A stretch of 48,127 bases of DNA, taken from positions 1 to 48,127 of the forward strand of contig CASDPF010000023.1 in NCBI GenBank assembly GCA_949282215.1. Reading direction: 5' to 3'. Below the pieces are notes generated by a model. The model searched no databases and had not been told where the DNA came from. It worked only from the letters and a program-made list of their open reading frames with translations. Position 1 is the first letter of the stretch, and every line of letters starts with the position of its first letter. The position numbers and the translations under genes are program-made. The stretch comes from an uncultured bacterium (GTDB lineage Bacteria; Cyanobacteriota; Vampirovibrionia; Gastranaerophilales; Gastranaerophilaceae). This document shows, piece after piece, positions 1 to 8,287 of this stretch.

Positions 1-255
1 AACATCAGTGAAACCGGAACCAACTCCAGTAAAGCCAGACGTAATAGAGCCAACATCAGTGAAACCGGAACCAACTCCAGTAAAGCCAGACGTAATAGAG
101 CCAACATCAGTAAAACCGGAACCAACTCCAGTAAAGCCAGACGTAATAGAGCCAACATCAGTGAAACCGGAACCAACCCCAGTAAAGCCAGACGTAATAG
201 AGCCAACATCAGTAAAACCGGAACCAACTCCGGTAGAACCAGACATAATAGAGCC
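1..255 (+). repeat. 51-bp in-frame tandem repeat, about 5 copies, running off the left edge
   Basis: Near-identical 51-bp units start at 1, 52, 103, 154 and 205. Each encodes a 17-residue Pro/Glu/Val-rich unit (PEPTPVKPDVIEPTSVK). The first four differ by only one or two bases; the last diverges (EPTPVEPDIIEPSPVKPKP). Low divergence points to recent expansion, and copy number is probably variable. The array begins before base 1, so the total is unknown. Confidence 0.95.
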
Positions 256-2017
256 GTCTCCAGTTAAGCCGAAACCTCAAGGGCCTTCTGCAGAAGAAAT
301 CAGACAACGAAATATTGCAAAACAGGAAGCTGGTATATCACATACAAATAAAAAAATAAATAAAAATGAAATTAATCAAGACTATAATGCATTAAAACTT
401 GATAAATCAAGTAATTTTGTTGAAGTGTCAAGTGATACTAAACTTGTTGTAGGAAATAATACCGTTATAGATTTTGAAAATCTTCCACCTGATTTAAAAA
501 GAAAAATAGACTTGTTAGATGACGGAGATTTCGTAAAAATCGGTAGAAATGATATTAATCCAAATGATAATAGTATAAGCAGAGAACATCTTATAATTAC
601 AAAACAAGATGGCAAACTCGTTATCAAAGATACATCTTCAAATGGTACAAGAGTCTTTGATAAGGAAAACTTTGAAGCTTATAAATCACTTCAGCAAATG
701 AAACAAAATTCAAGTATAATGTCTCAAGAACAATATATTAATGCTGAAGCAAAATTCTTAAAAAATACAGACAATGATTATGTTTTACTGAACAAGCTAA
801 TGAAAAAATTAGAAAAAACAGATAACGTATCATTGAATAATATTTTAGTTTCAACAAATTCAAATAACAAAGCTATTCTTGAGATGTTTGTGAATAATCC
901 TTCAGGAATAAGAAAAAAATCAAGCTTCATCGGCACGAAACAAATAACTGATAAAGACTTGGGCTACTTAATGCTATTCAATAGAAATCATCCTAATACA
1001 ATTAATACATTATCAAATCCGGCAGAAGTAAGTAAATTACTTGAAAGTACCGAAAAAGCACTAGAACAAGCCGGTAAAATGTCAAAAGAAGCAGTATCAT
1101 TAATTGAGACAGGGTCATTTATTTCTAAAAATAAAAAAGTCCAAGCTCAAGTTTCTACAAATGTACTTGATGATATTGAAAGATTGGTACATGGTGAGGA
1201 TTATATAAAACATTATAAAAATACAGCTTCGCTAACAGATATTGCAAGAAATACAGCTGAAGGCGATGTCGTATCAATTAATGGTACAATGTTTGTAAAT
1301 GATAGCGGACAAATGGTACAATTGAAATTGTCGGAAAAACGTTTTAGACAATTATTCCCACCTGTTGGTAGATTTGCAACACATCAGGGAAATGTCGGTA
1401 CATGTTATCTTGTTGCAACATTAGATAGGCTTGCCAATACTCCTAAAGGTAGAGCAAAACTTTATCAAATGATTGGAGAAGATGCTAACGGTATTTATAC
1501 AATGACTGCTAATGGTAATTGGCAAAAAGATTATTTTAGACGATTCCCTAGAAATTATAAACATATGCTTGATGAAAATGGTCTTGCTATAATAGAGCAA
1601 GGGTATTGTAAAAATGCCAAAGATAATATGATGAGAAAATTTGATGCAAGTGAAACTGTTATAATGGATATTGCAGCTTCAGGTAATGGTTATAAAGCAG
1701 TTTCAGGATTGTTGGGATGTAATTCTACTAAAATCAGTTATAACTCTGAAGAAATAATGAATTTTATAATAAACAACGCAAATGATCCAAATCTATATAT
1801 AGCAGCTGGTACAAGACATGTATATGGTAAAAGCGATTCACATGTTTTAAATGGAAAATATGATATTCACCAAGGTCATGAATATTCTATTAAAGGTTAT
1901 AATAAAGAAACAAATTGTGTATTAATATCAAATCCTTGGCATTCCGGTGCCGTAATGGAAGTTCCTATGGATGAATTTTTACAACAATTTGACATGCTAG
2001 ATATTGCAAAAATATAA
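2..2017 (+). CDS. FHA-domain calpain-like cysteine protease, 5'-truncated by the window edge
   Basis: The open frame runs into the window from the left, so the GTG at 8 is a repeat codon, not a start. Counting from that codon: a Pro-rich 17-aa repeat stalk (1-95); an FHA phosphothreonine-binding fold at about 145-220, with IGR (178-180), SREH (191-194) and SSNGT (210-214); a helical middle; and a C-terminal domain like the calpain (C2) core. Its triad fits the family order: Cys466 in HQGNVGTCYLVATL, His624 in GHEYSIKGY and Asn642 in SNPWHSG. Calpains usually have GDCWLL and NPWG, so this is a divergent but apparently active site. FHA domains read phospho-Thr, so kinase-dependent targeting is plausible but inferred. 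A 95-aa gene follows after 11 bp. Confidence 0.85.
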   Translation, partial: TSVKPEPTPVKPDVIEPTSVKPEPTPVKPDVIEPTSVKPEPTPVKPDVIEPTSVKPEPTPVKPDVIEPTSVKPEPTPVEPDIIEPSPVKPKPQGPSAEEIRQRNIAKQEAGISHTNKKINKNEINQDYNALKLDKSSNFVEVSSDTKLVVGNNTVIDFENLPPDLKRKIDLLDDGDFVKIGRNDINPNDNSISREHLIITKQDGKLVIKDTSSNGTRVFDKENFEAYKSLQQMKQNSSIMSQEQYINAEAKFLKNTDNDYVLLNKLMKKLEKTDNVSLNNILVSTNSNNKAILEMFVNNPSGIRKKSSFIGTKQITDKDLGYLMLFNRNHPNTINTLSNPAEVSKLLESTEKALEQAGKMSKEAVSLIETGSFISKNKKVQAQVSTNVLDDIERLVHGEDYIKHYKNTASLTDIARNTAEGDVVSINGTMFVNDSGQMVQLKLSEKRFRQLFPPVGRFATHQGNVGTCYLVATLDRLANTPKGRAKLYQMIGEDANGIYTMTANGNWQKDYFRRFPRNYKHMLDENGLAIIEQGYCKNAKDNMMRKFDASETVIMDIAASGNGYKAVSGLLGCNSTKISYNSEEIMNFIINNANDPNLYIAAGTRHVYGKSDSHVLNGKYDIHQGHEYSIKGYNKETNCVLISNPWHSGAVMEVPMDEFLQQFDMLDIAKI

Positions 2018-2028
2018 AGGACAAAATT

Positions 2029-2316
2029 ATGACTATTGATATACAAAAAGAATTTACGTTATTACAACAACAAGTAAAAAAATGTATTCAAACAAATCAA
2101 CCTTATGATAAATATGTAAAAAGACAAATTCAAATTGTTGAGCAAGTAAAAGATGAATTTGTCAAAAATGCGAGCGAAAATATTGATGACTATTTAATGG
2201 AATTAGGATATAATTCTCAACTAAAAACCCTTTCTGAAAAAATTGGTCTTTCAACAGAAAAATATGTAAATAAAATAAAAGAGCTTACGATGAAATTAGG
2301 TATTGAGGAGGATTAA
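2029..2316 (+). CDS. small helical protein downstream of the calpain-like protease
   Basis: 95 aa, charged and helical throughout, with no membrane segment, signal peptide or cysteine pattern. AAAGGA lies just before the ATG and the gap to the protease stop is 11 bp, so the two are almost certainly cotranscribed. I do not recognise a family. Position immediately after a large protease would suit a chaperone, inhibitor or immunity partner, but nothing in the sequence shows this. Its stop lies 3 bp from that of the convergent CDF gene. Confidence 0.8.
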   Translation: MTIDIQKEFTLLQQQVKKCIQTNQPYDKYVKRQIQIVEQVKDEFVKNASENIDDYLMELGYNSQLKTLSEKIGLSTEKYVNKIKELTMKLGIEED

Positions 2317-2319
2317 AAC

Positions 2320-3210
2320 CTATTGATTTAGGACTTTTTCTAATTCAGGTTCAGCATGGATTGAAATATTGCAAGAGCCTAAGTCTTGTTTAATTTCAGT
2401 TTCTATTTTATCGCAAATATTGTGGCAATTTTCAATAGTCATATTTTTAGGGAATAATAGCGTAAGTTCTATTTGTTTACCGGGGCCGACACTTCTGCCT
2501 TTTAAGTCTTTATATCCGCATAGACCTTCGGTTTTGAATTTATTAATTACTTTGGCAATTTTATCTAAGTCTTCATTAGGTAAAGATGCATCTAATAAGT
2601 TATTTAAAGTAGTTTTTGAAATTGAAATACCTGTTTTAAGTATAATAAGTGCAACTATAATAGCAATTATCGGGTCTAAAATTAATAATCCTGTGATTTT
2701 TATAAGTATTAATCCGATTAATACACCCAATGATGACCAAATATCAGTCCTCAAATGTTCTCCGTCAGCGTATAAAGAAATAGAGTTTGTTTTTTTAGCA
2801 ACGTGAAACAAGTAAGAACTAACAAGGAAATTTGCAATAACAGCTATCCCCATAACAATAATTCCAAGATATGATTCGGTCTCCATCGTATAGCCAAGGA
2901 TTAGTTTTTTACCTGCTTCATACATAATGAAAATTGCAGCGAAAATAATCAATCCGCCTTCAAAAAATCCTGACATATCTTCATATCTGCCATGACCAAA
3001 CGGATGTTCTTTATCTGCAGGTTCTGAAGATTTCATTACTGCAAAAAAAGTTAAAACAGATGCTAAGAAGTCACTAAGTGAATGGATTGCTTCTGATATA
3101 ATACTTATACTGCCTGAAATTACACCGGCAATAAGTTTTAAAAGAATAATTGTAGCATTAGAAAATATTGAAAGTCCTGCTGCAAATTTTTTTTCATTTT
3201 CCGCTAACAT
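2320..3210 (-). CDS. cation diffusion facilitator (CDF) metal transporter
   Basis: 296 aa, the normal CDF length. It has hydrophobic helices from residue 12, the metal-site pair H43xxxD47 (HSLSDF), the HPFGHGR signature after TM2, and a second HxxxD (DGEHLRTD) in a later helix. A cytoplasmic ferredoxin-like tail contains the C-terminal HAEPE. CDF proteins export Zn, Mn, Fe or Co by proton antiport; the HxxxD/HxxxD layout is most often Zn, but the substrate cannot be settled here. No Shine-Dalgarno is seen. An extended -10 TGG-CATAAT (3218-3226) ends 7 nt before the ATG, so the mRNA may be leaderless. Confidence 0.93.
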   Translation of the reverse strand: MLAENEKKFAAGLSIFSNATIILLKLIAGVISGSISIISEAIHSLSDFLASVLTFFAVMKSSEPADKEHPFGHGRYEDMSGFFEGGLIIFAAIFIMYEAGKKLILGYTMETESYLGIIVMGIAVIANFLVSSYLFHVAKKTNSISLYADGEHLRTDIWSSLGVLIGLILIKITGLLILDPIIAIIVALIILKTGISISKTTLNNLLDASLPNEDLDKIAKVINKFKTEGLCGYKDLKGRSVGPGKQIELTLLFPKNMTIENCHNICDKIETEIKQDLGSCNISIHAEPELEKVLNQ

Positions 3211-3330
3211 AACCGATATTATGCCACTTTAAATAAAAAAAGTAAAGTAAAAATATAGCCACTTGTCTACTTTTTTATGAATTAAGTTTATTATATAATT
3301 TCGAGTTATGAACACGGGAGATAAGATATA

Positions 3331-3492
3331 ATGACAGAAATCGGAAAAGATTGTTTAAATGATAATGAAAAACTTGTCTTAGAGATGTTAAAATATGATT
3401 TTGACGAAAAAGAAATTTCGCAAAAACTTGGCATAAGTGAACATACGGTCAACGCACATAAAACAAAACTTGAAAGATTAGGTTTGGTTTAA
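3331..3492 (+). CDS. minimal LuxR/GerE-type helix-turn-helix protein
   Basis: 53 aa consisting almost only of the GerE DNA-binding fold: LNDNEKLVLEMLKYDFDEKEISQKLGISEHTVNAHKTKL read in segments, with the usual E-I-x-x-x-L-x-I-S-x-x-T-V recognition region. It has no receiver or sensor domain. Start supported by GGGAG about 11 nt upstream and a TATAAT at 3294-3299. It lies between divergent CDF and convergent AlkD-like genes and its stop abuts the AlkD-like stop at 3493. Stand-alone HTHs of this size may act as dimers or partner other regulators; the targets are unknown. Confidence 0.82.
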   Translation: MTEIGKDCLNDNEKLVLEMLKYDFDEKEISQKLGISEHTVNAHKTKLERLGLV

Positions 3493-4179
3493 TTATTTTT
3501 TTAATAATTTGAGTTCTGATTTAGTTTCTTTTGAAATTCTGTTTGACTCAATAATTTTTTGAATGGTTTTGTTAAAAATATATTTATCCATATTTGAATT
3601 TAAAAGATGATTTAGAGTTTTTTCTTCAAATTTTACATAACAAATTGATAAAGCCCAAGCAATTGCCATTTGAGCATAATAATCGTTTGTCTTAATTTTG
3701 GATAGAATTTTTAGTGCATTGTCTATATATTCTTTATCAACGAAAAAATTTAATATAATAACGGCTCCGAAACGAATTTCATATTCTTTTTTAGAGTTTA
3801 AATATTTTTGTATAAACTTCCATGTTTCAGATTTATTTTTGTTAATAAATTTCAACCCGCAGCAAAAACTATCACAAATTGCCCAGTTATCAATGTCTGG
3901 AATAAATTTTTCTATATAATTAAAAATAACATCAGCTTGTTCTTTTAATAAGCCTATAACCATACCTTTCAGCATTTTTTCTTCCATAAATTCATAGGAA
4001 TTATTTTCAAGAAAATTTCGCCAATCTGATTTATAGATTTCCCTTGCAATTTTGCGTAAGATAGGAAGTCTTACTCCTGCTACATTTTTTACTCCCGGAA
4101 GAAGTGATGAAGAAAACTTTTGATATTTTTCTTCAGACTCCAGTTTTATTCTTTTGCGAACATTTTCTGCAATATTCAT
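3493..4179 (-). CDS. DNA alkylation repair protein, AlkD/HEAT-like family
   Basis: 228 aa, all-helical with HEAT-like repeats. The family hallmark DNWAICDSFC is present around residue 100, followed by another repeat (YEIRFGAVIILNFF). In this Pfam DNA_alkylation family AlkD enzymes excise cationic alkylpurines without flipping the base. Whether this member keeps glycosylase activity cannot be told by eye. The start is 1 nt after the ispF stop, so translation is probably coupled to ispF. Confidence 0.88.
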   Translation of the reverse strand: MNIAENVRKRIKLESEEKYQKFSSSLLPGVKNVAGVRLPILRKIAREIYKSDWRNFLENNSYEFMEEKMLKGMVIGLLKEQADVIFNYIEKFIPDIDNWAICDSFCCGLKFINKNKSETWKFIQKYLNSKKEYEIRFGAVIILNFFVDKEYIDNALKILSKIKTNDYYAQMAIAWALSICYVKFEEKTLNHLLNSNMDKYIFNKTIQKIIESNRISKETKSELKLLKK

Positions 4180-4180
4180 C

Positions 4181-4657
4181 CTAGACCTTTTTTAATAAAA
4201 CAACAGCATTTGATTCTATAGCGAGTTCTTGTCCTACGGCATCTAATTTCTCTTTTGTTTTTGCCTTTATTGAAATTTTATCTAAGTCTATATTTAATAT
4301 TCCGCACAAAACCTCCTTCATTTTAGGAATATAAGGCATCATTTTAGGCTGTTGTGCAATAATATTACTGTCTAAATTTTCAATTTCATAACCTTTGGTT
4401 TTGATAAGTTCATATACGTGTTTTAATAAAATTGTACTGTCAATATTTTTATACTTAGGATCAGTATCAGGGAATAACGTTCCGATATCAGCAAGAGCAA
4501 GAGCCCCGAGCAAAGAATCAATAATAGCATGTATCAGTACATCGGCATCAGAATGTCCCAAAAGCCCTTTTTCATGGGTAATTTTAACTCCGCCTATGAT
4601 TAAATCTCTCCCAGTTGTAAGTTTATGAATATCATAACCAATGCCAATTCTATACAT
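4181..4657 (-). CDS. ispF: 2-C-methyl-D-erythritol 2,4-cyclodiphosphate synthase
   Basis: 158 aa, full family length. Cyclises CDP-ME 2-phosphate to ME-cPP in the MEP isoprenoid pathway; acts as a soluble trimer. Visible motifs: metal ligands in GYDIHKL (D8, H10), [19 protein letters not shown] carrying the third ligand His, and [14 protein letters not shown]. The C-terminal region reads [14 protein letters not shown] where many homologues have GxGIAAHAVVLL. GAGGA lies 6 nt before the ATG and an extended -10 at 4681-4689 gives a short leader. First gene of an ispF-alkD-like pair. Confidence 0.96.
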   Translation of the reverse strand: MYRIGIGYDIHKLTTGRDLIIGGVKITHEKGLLGHSDADVLIHAIIDSLLGALALADIGTLFPDTDPKYKNIDSTILLKHVYELIKTKGYEIENLDSNIIAQQPKMMPYIPKMKEVLCGILNIDLDKISIKAKTKEKLDAVGQELAIESNAVVLLKKV

Positions 4658-4680
4658 AATAAATCCTCATATTTAAGTTA

Positions 4681-4689
4681 ATTATAACA
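4681..4689 (-). promoter_or_regulatory. extended -10 promoter of ispF
   Basis: Minus strand reads TGT-TATAAT, a perfect extended -10. The predicted start leaves a leader of about 17 nt that includes the GAGGA site of ispF. Confidence 0.55.
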
Positions 4690-4770
4690 TAGATTTTACA
4701 TATTTGCACCCCAAAAACCTTTGTATTATTATATTTTGTATAGTTACTTTTAGATACTAACGGAGAAATT

Positions 4771-5121
4771 ATGCTTGCTAAAGACCTTCCAAAATGTCCT
4801 GTCGAAACGACTCTTATGATGTTAAGTTCAAGATGGAAAGTATTAATTATAAAAGAGCTTTTAACCGGAACAAAGCGTTTCGGCGAATTAAAGACCTCGG
4901 TTGGTAAAATTACGCAAAAAGTTCTTACAACAAACCTAAGGGATATGGAAGATAAGGGGTTAATAGAGCGTAAGGTTTTCCCTGAAGTCCCGCCAAGAGT
5001 TGAATACACATTGACTGATATTGGTTACAGTCTCGCTGTTGTATTAGATTCTATGGCTGAGTGGGGAAGTGCATATAAACAGTTATTGAAAATAATCGAA
5101 AAACAGAATAAAGTCTCCTAA
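4771..5121 (+). CDS. HxlR-family winged-helix transcriptional regulator
   Basis: 116 aa, typical HxlR length. N-terminal CPVETTLMMLSSRWKVLII and the wing segment RKVFPEVPPRVEYTLTDIG are the family signature. Cys10 sits where thiol-sensing members (HypR, YodB) have their redox Cys, so redox or electrophile sensing is possible. GGAG precedes the ATG by 5 nt. Just upstream an imperfect dyad (TAGTTAC...GATACTAA, about 4740-4760) could be an autoregulatory operator. It is divergent from ispF, but no obvious target gene is nearby. Confidence 0.92.
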   Translation: MLAKDLPKCPVETTLMMLSSRWKVLIIKELLTGTKRFGELKTSVGKITQKVLTTNLRDMEDKGLIERKVFPEVPPRVEYTLTDIGYSLAVVLDSMAEWGSAYKQLLKIIEKQNKVS

Positions 5122-5128
5122 AATTTAT

Positions 5129-5171
5129 ACCCAATTGGGTTATTATCATTAAATATTCAGCTTTGTATAAT
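5129..5171 (+). promoter_or_regulatory. promoter of the DUF2963-like gene with a perfect 12-bp palindrome
   Basis: TTATCA (5143-5148), 17 bp, TATAAT (5166-5171). The perfect palindrome ACCCAATTGGGT (5129-5140) abuts the -35 element. It has no loop, so it is a better protein-binding site than a terminator. GC-rich ends in an AT-rich spacer make it stand out. Confidence 0.55.
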
Positions 5172-5211
5172 ATTTGAAAATCAAAGAGTTTAAATAAAAG
5201 AGGGTTTAAAA

Positions 5212-5934
5212 ATGGTTTCAAATATTATAAAGAGTGTTAAAAAAAACATACATGAATTTTCTCTGCTTCCTGACTCTGTTCTAATAGAACCGGAACTTAA
5301 ATATGAAGATGAAATTGTTTATAGAAAGCATACAGGAAAAGTTGAATCTGTTACAAAATTCAGCCAAAAAACAGGAAATAAAATCAAAACAATAAAATAT
5401 GATTATTTTGATGATAAAAAGATTAAATCAATAGATGAATTTGATGAAGATACGGGAAAAATAATTAAGACAACAAATTTTACACTCTTTAAAGCGGTGA
5501 CTGAATTTGATATCCAATCAGGAAAAAAATTACGCACATTAAATTATAATTTTCGTGATGAAAATAAATTGTCCTCAATTCATGAATATAACTTAAAATA
5601 TGAAAAAGTTTCAAAGGTTACAGTATTTAGAAATGATGGCAAAAGTATCAGTATGGTTAAAGAATTAAATCCGCAGACTGAGAGAATTGAAAAATGTATA
5701 AGTTTTAAAAGAGATTCAAATACCGTAAGCTCTGTTTCAAAATATGATTTTGACGGCAATAAAACAGTAAAAACTACAATGTATTATAACGGTATTACTT
5801 TTAATAAAACAAAAGAAACAAAACAAATTGATTTCGTAGGTTTTAAACCGATAAGCGGTGCTGAAAAAGCTAAAAAAGATAAACTTATAGACAATTTATT
5901 TAAAAATAAACTGACTTTTTCAATGCTGTCATGA
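5212..5934 (+). CDS. beta-repeat protein resembling DUF2963 repeats
   Basis: 240 aa. From residue 25 to 195 it has about six imperfect repeats of 20-25 residues built on T-G-K-x-x-K-T-x-x-Y-x-x-D-x-K-x-x-S-x-x-E-F/Y (for example EFDEDTGKIIKT, EFDIQSGKKLRT, ELNPQTERIEKC). This pattern resembles DUF2963, best known from mollicutes, and is likely a beta-repeat scaffold. The C-terminal 35 residues are basic and helical. No signal peptide or transmembrane helix. AGAGGG precedes the ATG and a clear promoter lies at 5143-5171. Function unknown. Confidence 0.8.
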   Translation: MVSNIIKSVKKNIHEFSLLPDSVLIEPELKYEDEIVYRKHTGKVESVTKFSQKTGNKIKTIKYDYFDDKKIKSIDEFDEDTGKIIKTTNFTLFKAVTEFDIQSGKKLRTLNYNFRDENKLSSIHEYNLKYEKVSKVTVFRNDGKSISMVKELNPQTERIEKCISFKRDSNTVSSVSKYDFDGNKTVKTTMYYNGITFNKTKETKQIDFVGFKPISGAEKAKKDKLIDNLFKNKLTFSMLS

Positions 5935-5973
5935 TAAAATTAACCTGTTAAAAAGGTTATAAGGAGAGAAATC

Positions 5974-6780
5974 ATGGCAGGAATTTTGAATATTCAATTC
6001 ACACCGAAAGCTGGCGATAAGCAGTCAAATTTAGAAAAAGTCGAAACTTTAATAAGCGGTTATTGTGACAAAAATCTTGATTTAGTTGTAATTCCTGAGT
6101 TTTTCTCTACATCTATTGATGATAAATCAATGGTAAATGAACCGGAAGATGAAAACGGCGGAATGGTGACAGATTTCTTAAAAACTGTTGCAAAAAGATA
6201 TAATACAAATATTATATGCGGTTCTGTTATGGAAAAAGTTGACGATAAACTTTATAATACCTCTTTTGTACTTGACAGAGATGGTGAAATCGTTGGTAAA
6301 TACAGAAAAATTCATCTTTTTAATTATTTTGGCGGAAATGAGGGTACATATACTACAGCAGGAGATAAACCTTTAGTTGTAGGATTGGATTTTGCAAGAG
6401 TAGGCGTAAGTTTATGTTTTGATATCAAATTTCCACTATTGTATAAAGAATTGATAAAACGAGGTGCCGAAATTATTGTTTCTCCATCTGCATGGAGTAT
6501 TCCAAAATCTGTATCTAATAAAGAAAAAGAGATTTTTATAAATACTTGGAAAGCAATGAATATATGTAGAGCAACAGAAAGTCTTGTCTATTTTGTGACT
6601 TCAAATCTCACAGGCAGGACAAATCCATTCCTTGACAGTATTGGAAATTCTATGATAACAGGGCCGATGGGAGAAGTCATATCAAATTTGGAAAACAAAG
6701 ATTCCGCTGATTTTGTGGATTTGGATATGAGCGTAATTTATGATTTGAAACATAAAGTCCCTGTTGCAATGATGGACTAA
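5974..6780 (+). CDS. carbon-nitrogen hydrolase (nitrilase superfamily amidase)
   Basis: 268 aa with the full Glu-Lys-Cys triad: E42 in VVIPEFF, K112 in YRKIHLF, C148 in SLCFDIKFP. The superfamily hydrolyses non-peptide C-N bonds (amides, carbamoyl groups, deaminated glutathione). The GKYRKIHLF context and length resemble the omega-amidase/Nit2 branch, but the substrate is not determined. AAGGAGAG gives a strong ribosome site 9 nt before the ATG. A bidirectional terminator follows. Confidence 0.92.
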   Translation: MAGILNIQFTPKAGDKQSNLEKVETLISGYCDKNLDLVVIPEFFSTSIDDKSMVNEPEDENGGMVTDFLKTVAKRYNTNIICGSVMEKVDDKLYNTSFVLDRDGEIVGKYRKIHLFNYFGGNEGTYTTAGDKPLVVGLDFARVGVSLCFDIKFPLLYKELIKRGAEIIVSPSAWSIPKSVSNKEKEIFINTWKAMNICRATESLVYFVTSNLTGRTNPFLDSIGNSMITGPMGEVISNLENKDSADFVDLDMSVIYDLKHKVPVAMMD

Positions 6781-6808
6781 ATTTTTATAATAAGTAATTT
6801 GTATAAAT

Positions 6809-6842
6809 AAAAAGAGTTTAGTTTTTAAGCTAAACTCTTTTT
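6809..6842. terminator. bidirectional terminator between the nitrilase and der genes
   Basis: 13-bp perfect stem (AAAAAGAGTTTAG with its complement) around an 8-nt loop. The A-rich 5' arm and T-rich 3' arm serve both strands, as expected between convergent genes. Confidence 0.9.
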
Positions 6843-6858
6843 TATTTTGTAAGTTTTG

Positions 6859-8196
6859 TTATTTTTTATCTTTTTCAGAACGTTCACGAACGAAAATTCT
6901 AATCGGTGTTCCGAAAAATCCGAAAGCCTCACGCAATTTATTTTCAATATAACGCTTATAATGGTCTTTTAATAAATCTGCATTATTTGCAAAAAGAACA
7001 AATGTTGGAGGCTGAATATCAGATTGTGTTGAATAAAGAATTTTTAATCTCTTACCTTTAATTGATGTTGGAGGATTAAGAGCATAAAGTTCTTTCACTA
7101 CCTTATTCAACAAACCTGTAGATACACGTTTTGTTGATTGTTCATAAACTTCAGCTGCTTTATCAAAGATTTGATGAAGTCTTTGTTTTGTTTTGGCACT
7201 GATATAAATTTTTGGTGCAAATTCCAAAAATGGTATATCATTTGCTAATTTCTTATCAAATTGATTGATAGTATTAGCTTTTTTATCTTCAATCAAATCC
7301 CATTTATTGATTGCAATGATTAAACCTTTTCCGGCTTCTGTGATAATTGATGAAATTTTCTTATCCTGATCAGAAATGCCTTCTGTAGCATCAATTACAA
7401 GAAGTGCAACATCGCAATCCCGTATTGAACGTATAGCTCTATCGACAGCAAACTTTTCTACACCGTAATCTACTTTTGATTTTTTTCTTATTCCTGCTGT
7501 ATCTACAATTATAAACTCTTTGTCTTTATAAGTGATATAACTGTCAATACTGTCACGAGTTGTACCTGATACATCAGAAACGATTACTCTATCTTCATTT
7601 AGCAAAGCATTAACAATCGAAGATTTTCCTGCATTTGGACGTCCGACGATTGCTATTTTAATATTTTTATCTTCTTCTGGGATTTCATCTGTTGCGATAA
7701 AATCTTCCGTAATAATTTCAAGTAAATCTCCAACCCCACCGCTTCCGTGGAGTGCAGAAATACCGATAGGCTCTCCAAGTGCAAGAGAATAAAAATCATT
7801 TACCATTAAATATGCTTCAGGATTATCAAGTTTATTTACCGCAAGGAAAACCGGTTTTCCTGACTGTCTTAAAATATTTGCAATATCATAATCAACAGGA
7901 TTTACTCCCTCTTTCCCGTCGACAAGAAAAACAATTTTATCCGCTTCATCACAAGCGATTCTTGCCTGATCGAAAATTGATATCATAATCTCATCTTCAT
8001 CTCCGGGGATAATACCTCCGGTGTCGATGACTGTAAAAATTTTATTTTGCCATTCTACATCAAAATAAATCCTGTCTCTTGTGACACCAGGGAGGTCGTC
8101 AACTATAGAATTTCTTGAACCTACAAGACGATTTACTAATGTAGATTTACCGACATTAGGTCTTCCGACTATTGCAACTATTGATTTTCTTTCCAT
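6859..8196 (-). CDS. der: ribosome-assembly GTPase Der (EngA)
   Basis: 445 aa from the start chosen here. Two tandem GTPase domains: GRPNVGKS (11-18) with DTGG and NKLD, then a second GRPNAGKSS with DTAG and NKWD, and a C-terminal KH-like domain. Der is needed for 50S maturation. The frame is open for 15 more codons, but those would lie across the rpsR terminator and lack homology. The ATG at 8196 begins MERKSIVAIVGRPN, as in the family. No Shine-Dalgarno; TGT-TATACT ends 6 nt before this ATG, so the mRNA looks leaderless. Confidence 0.96.
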   Translation of the reverse strand: MERKSIVAIVGRPNVGKSTLVNRLVGSRNSIVDDLPGVTRDRIYFDVEWQNKIFTVIDTGGIIPGDEDEIMISIFDQARIACDEADKIVFLVDGKEGVNPVDYDIANILRQSGKPVFLAVNKLDNPEAYLMVNDFYSLALGEPIGISALHGSGGVGDLLEIITEDFIATDEIPEEDKNIKIAIVGRPNAGKSSIVNALLNEDRVIVSDVSGTTRDSIDSYITYKDKEFIIVDTAGIRKKSKVDYGVEKFAVDRAIRSIRDCDVALLVIDATEGISDQDKKISSIITEAGKGLIIAINKWDLIEDKKANTINQFDKKLANDIPFLEFAPKIYISAKTKQRLHQIFDKAAEVYEQSTKRVSTGLLNKVVKELYALNPPTSIKGKRLKILYSTQSDIQPPTFVLFANNADLLKDHYKRYIENKLREAFGFFGTPIRIFVRERSEKDKK

Positions 8197-8202
8197 ACGA
8201 CA

Positions 8203-8211
8203 AGTATAACA
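8203..8211 (-). promoter_or_regulatory. leaderless extended -10 promoter of der
   Basis: Minus strand TGT-TATACT, then exactly 6 nt, then the ATG, which puts +1 on the A of the start codon. There is no good -35 at 17 bp; the TG motif would compensate. Confidence 0.6.
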
Positions 8212-8222
8212 TGAACATGAAA

Positions 8223-8254
8223 AAAGAATCGGAACTTTCACCCCGATTCTTTTA
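8223..8254 (-). terminator. terminator of the rpsF-ssb-rpsR operon
   Basis: 11-bp stem (AAAAGAATCGG and its complement) with a 10-nt loop, 33 bp after the rpsR stop, with T residues at the 3' side on the minus strand. It separates the ribosomal operon from der and rules out the longer der start. Confidence 0.88.
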
Positions 8255-8287
8255 AGTTTTTACTATCTGATTACTTTTAAATTTTAA

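Noticed and set aside
1-255. CRISPR-like array
   Set aside because: The units are contiguous, in frame with the protein and have no spacers. This is a coding tandem repeat.
8197-8241. 15-codon upstream extension of Der
   Set aside because: It lies across the rpsR terminator hairpin and the der promoter, has no ribosome site, and the family starts at MERKSIVAIVGRPN.
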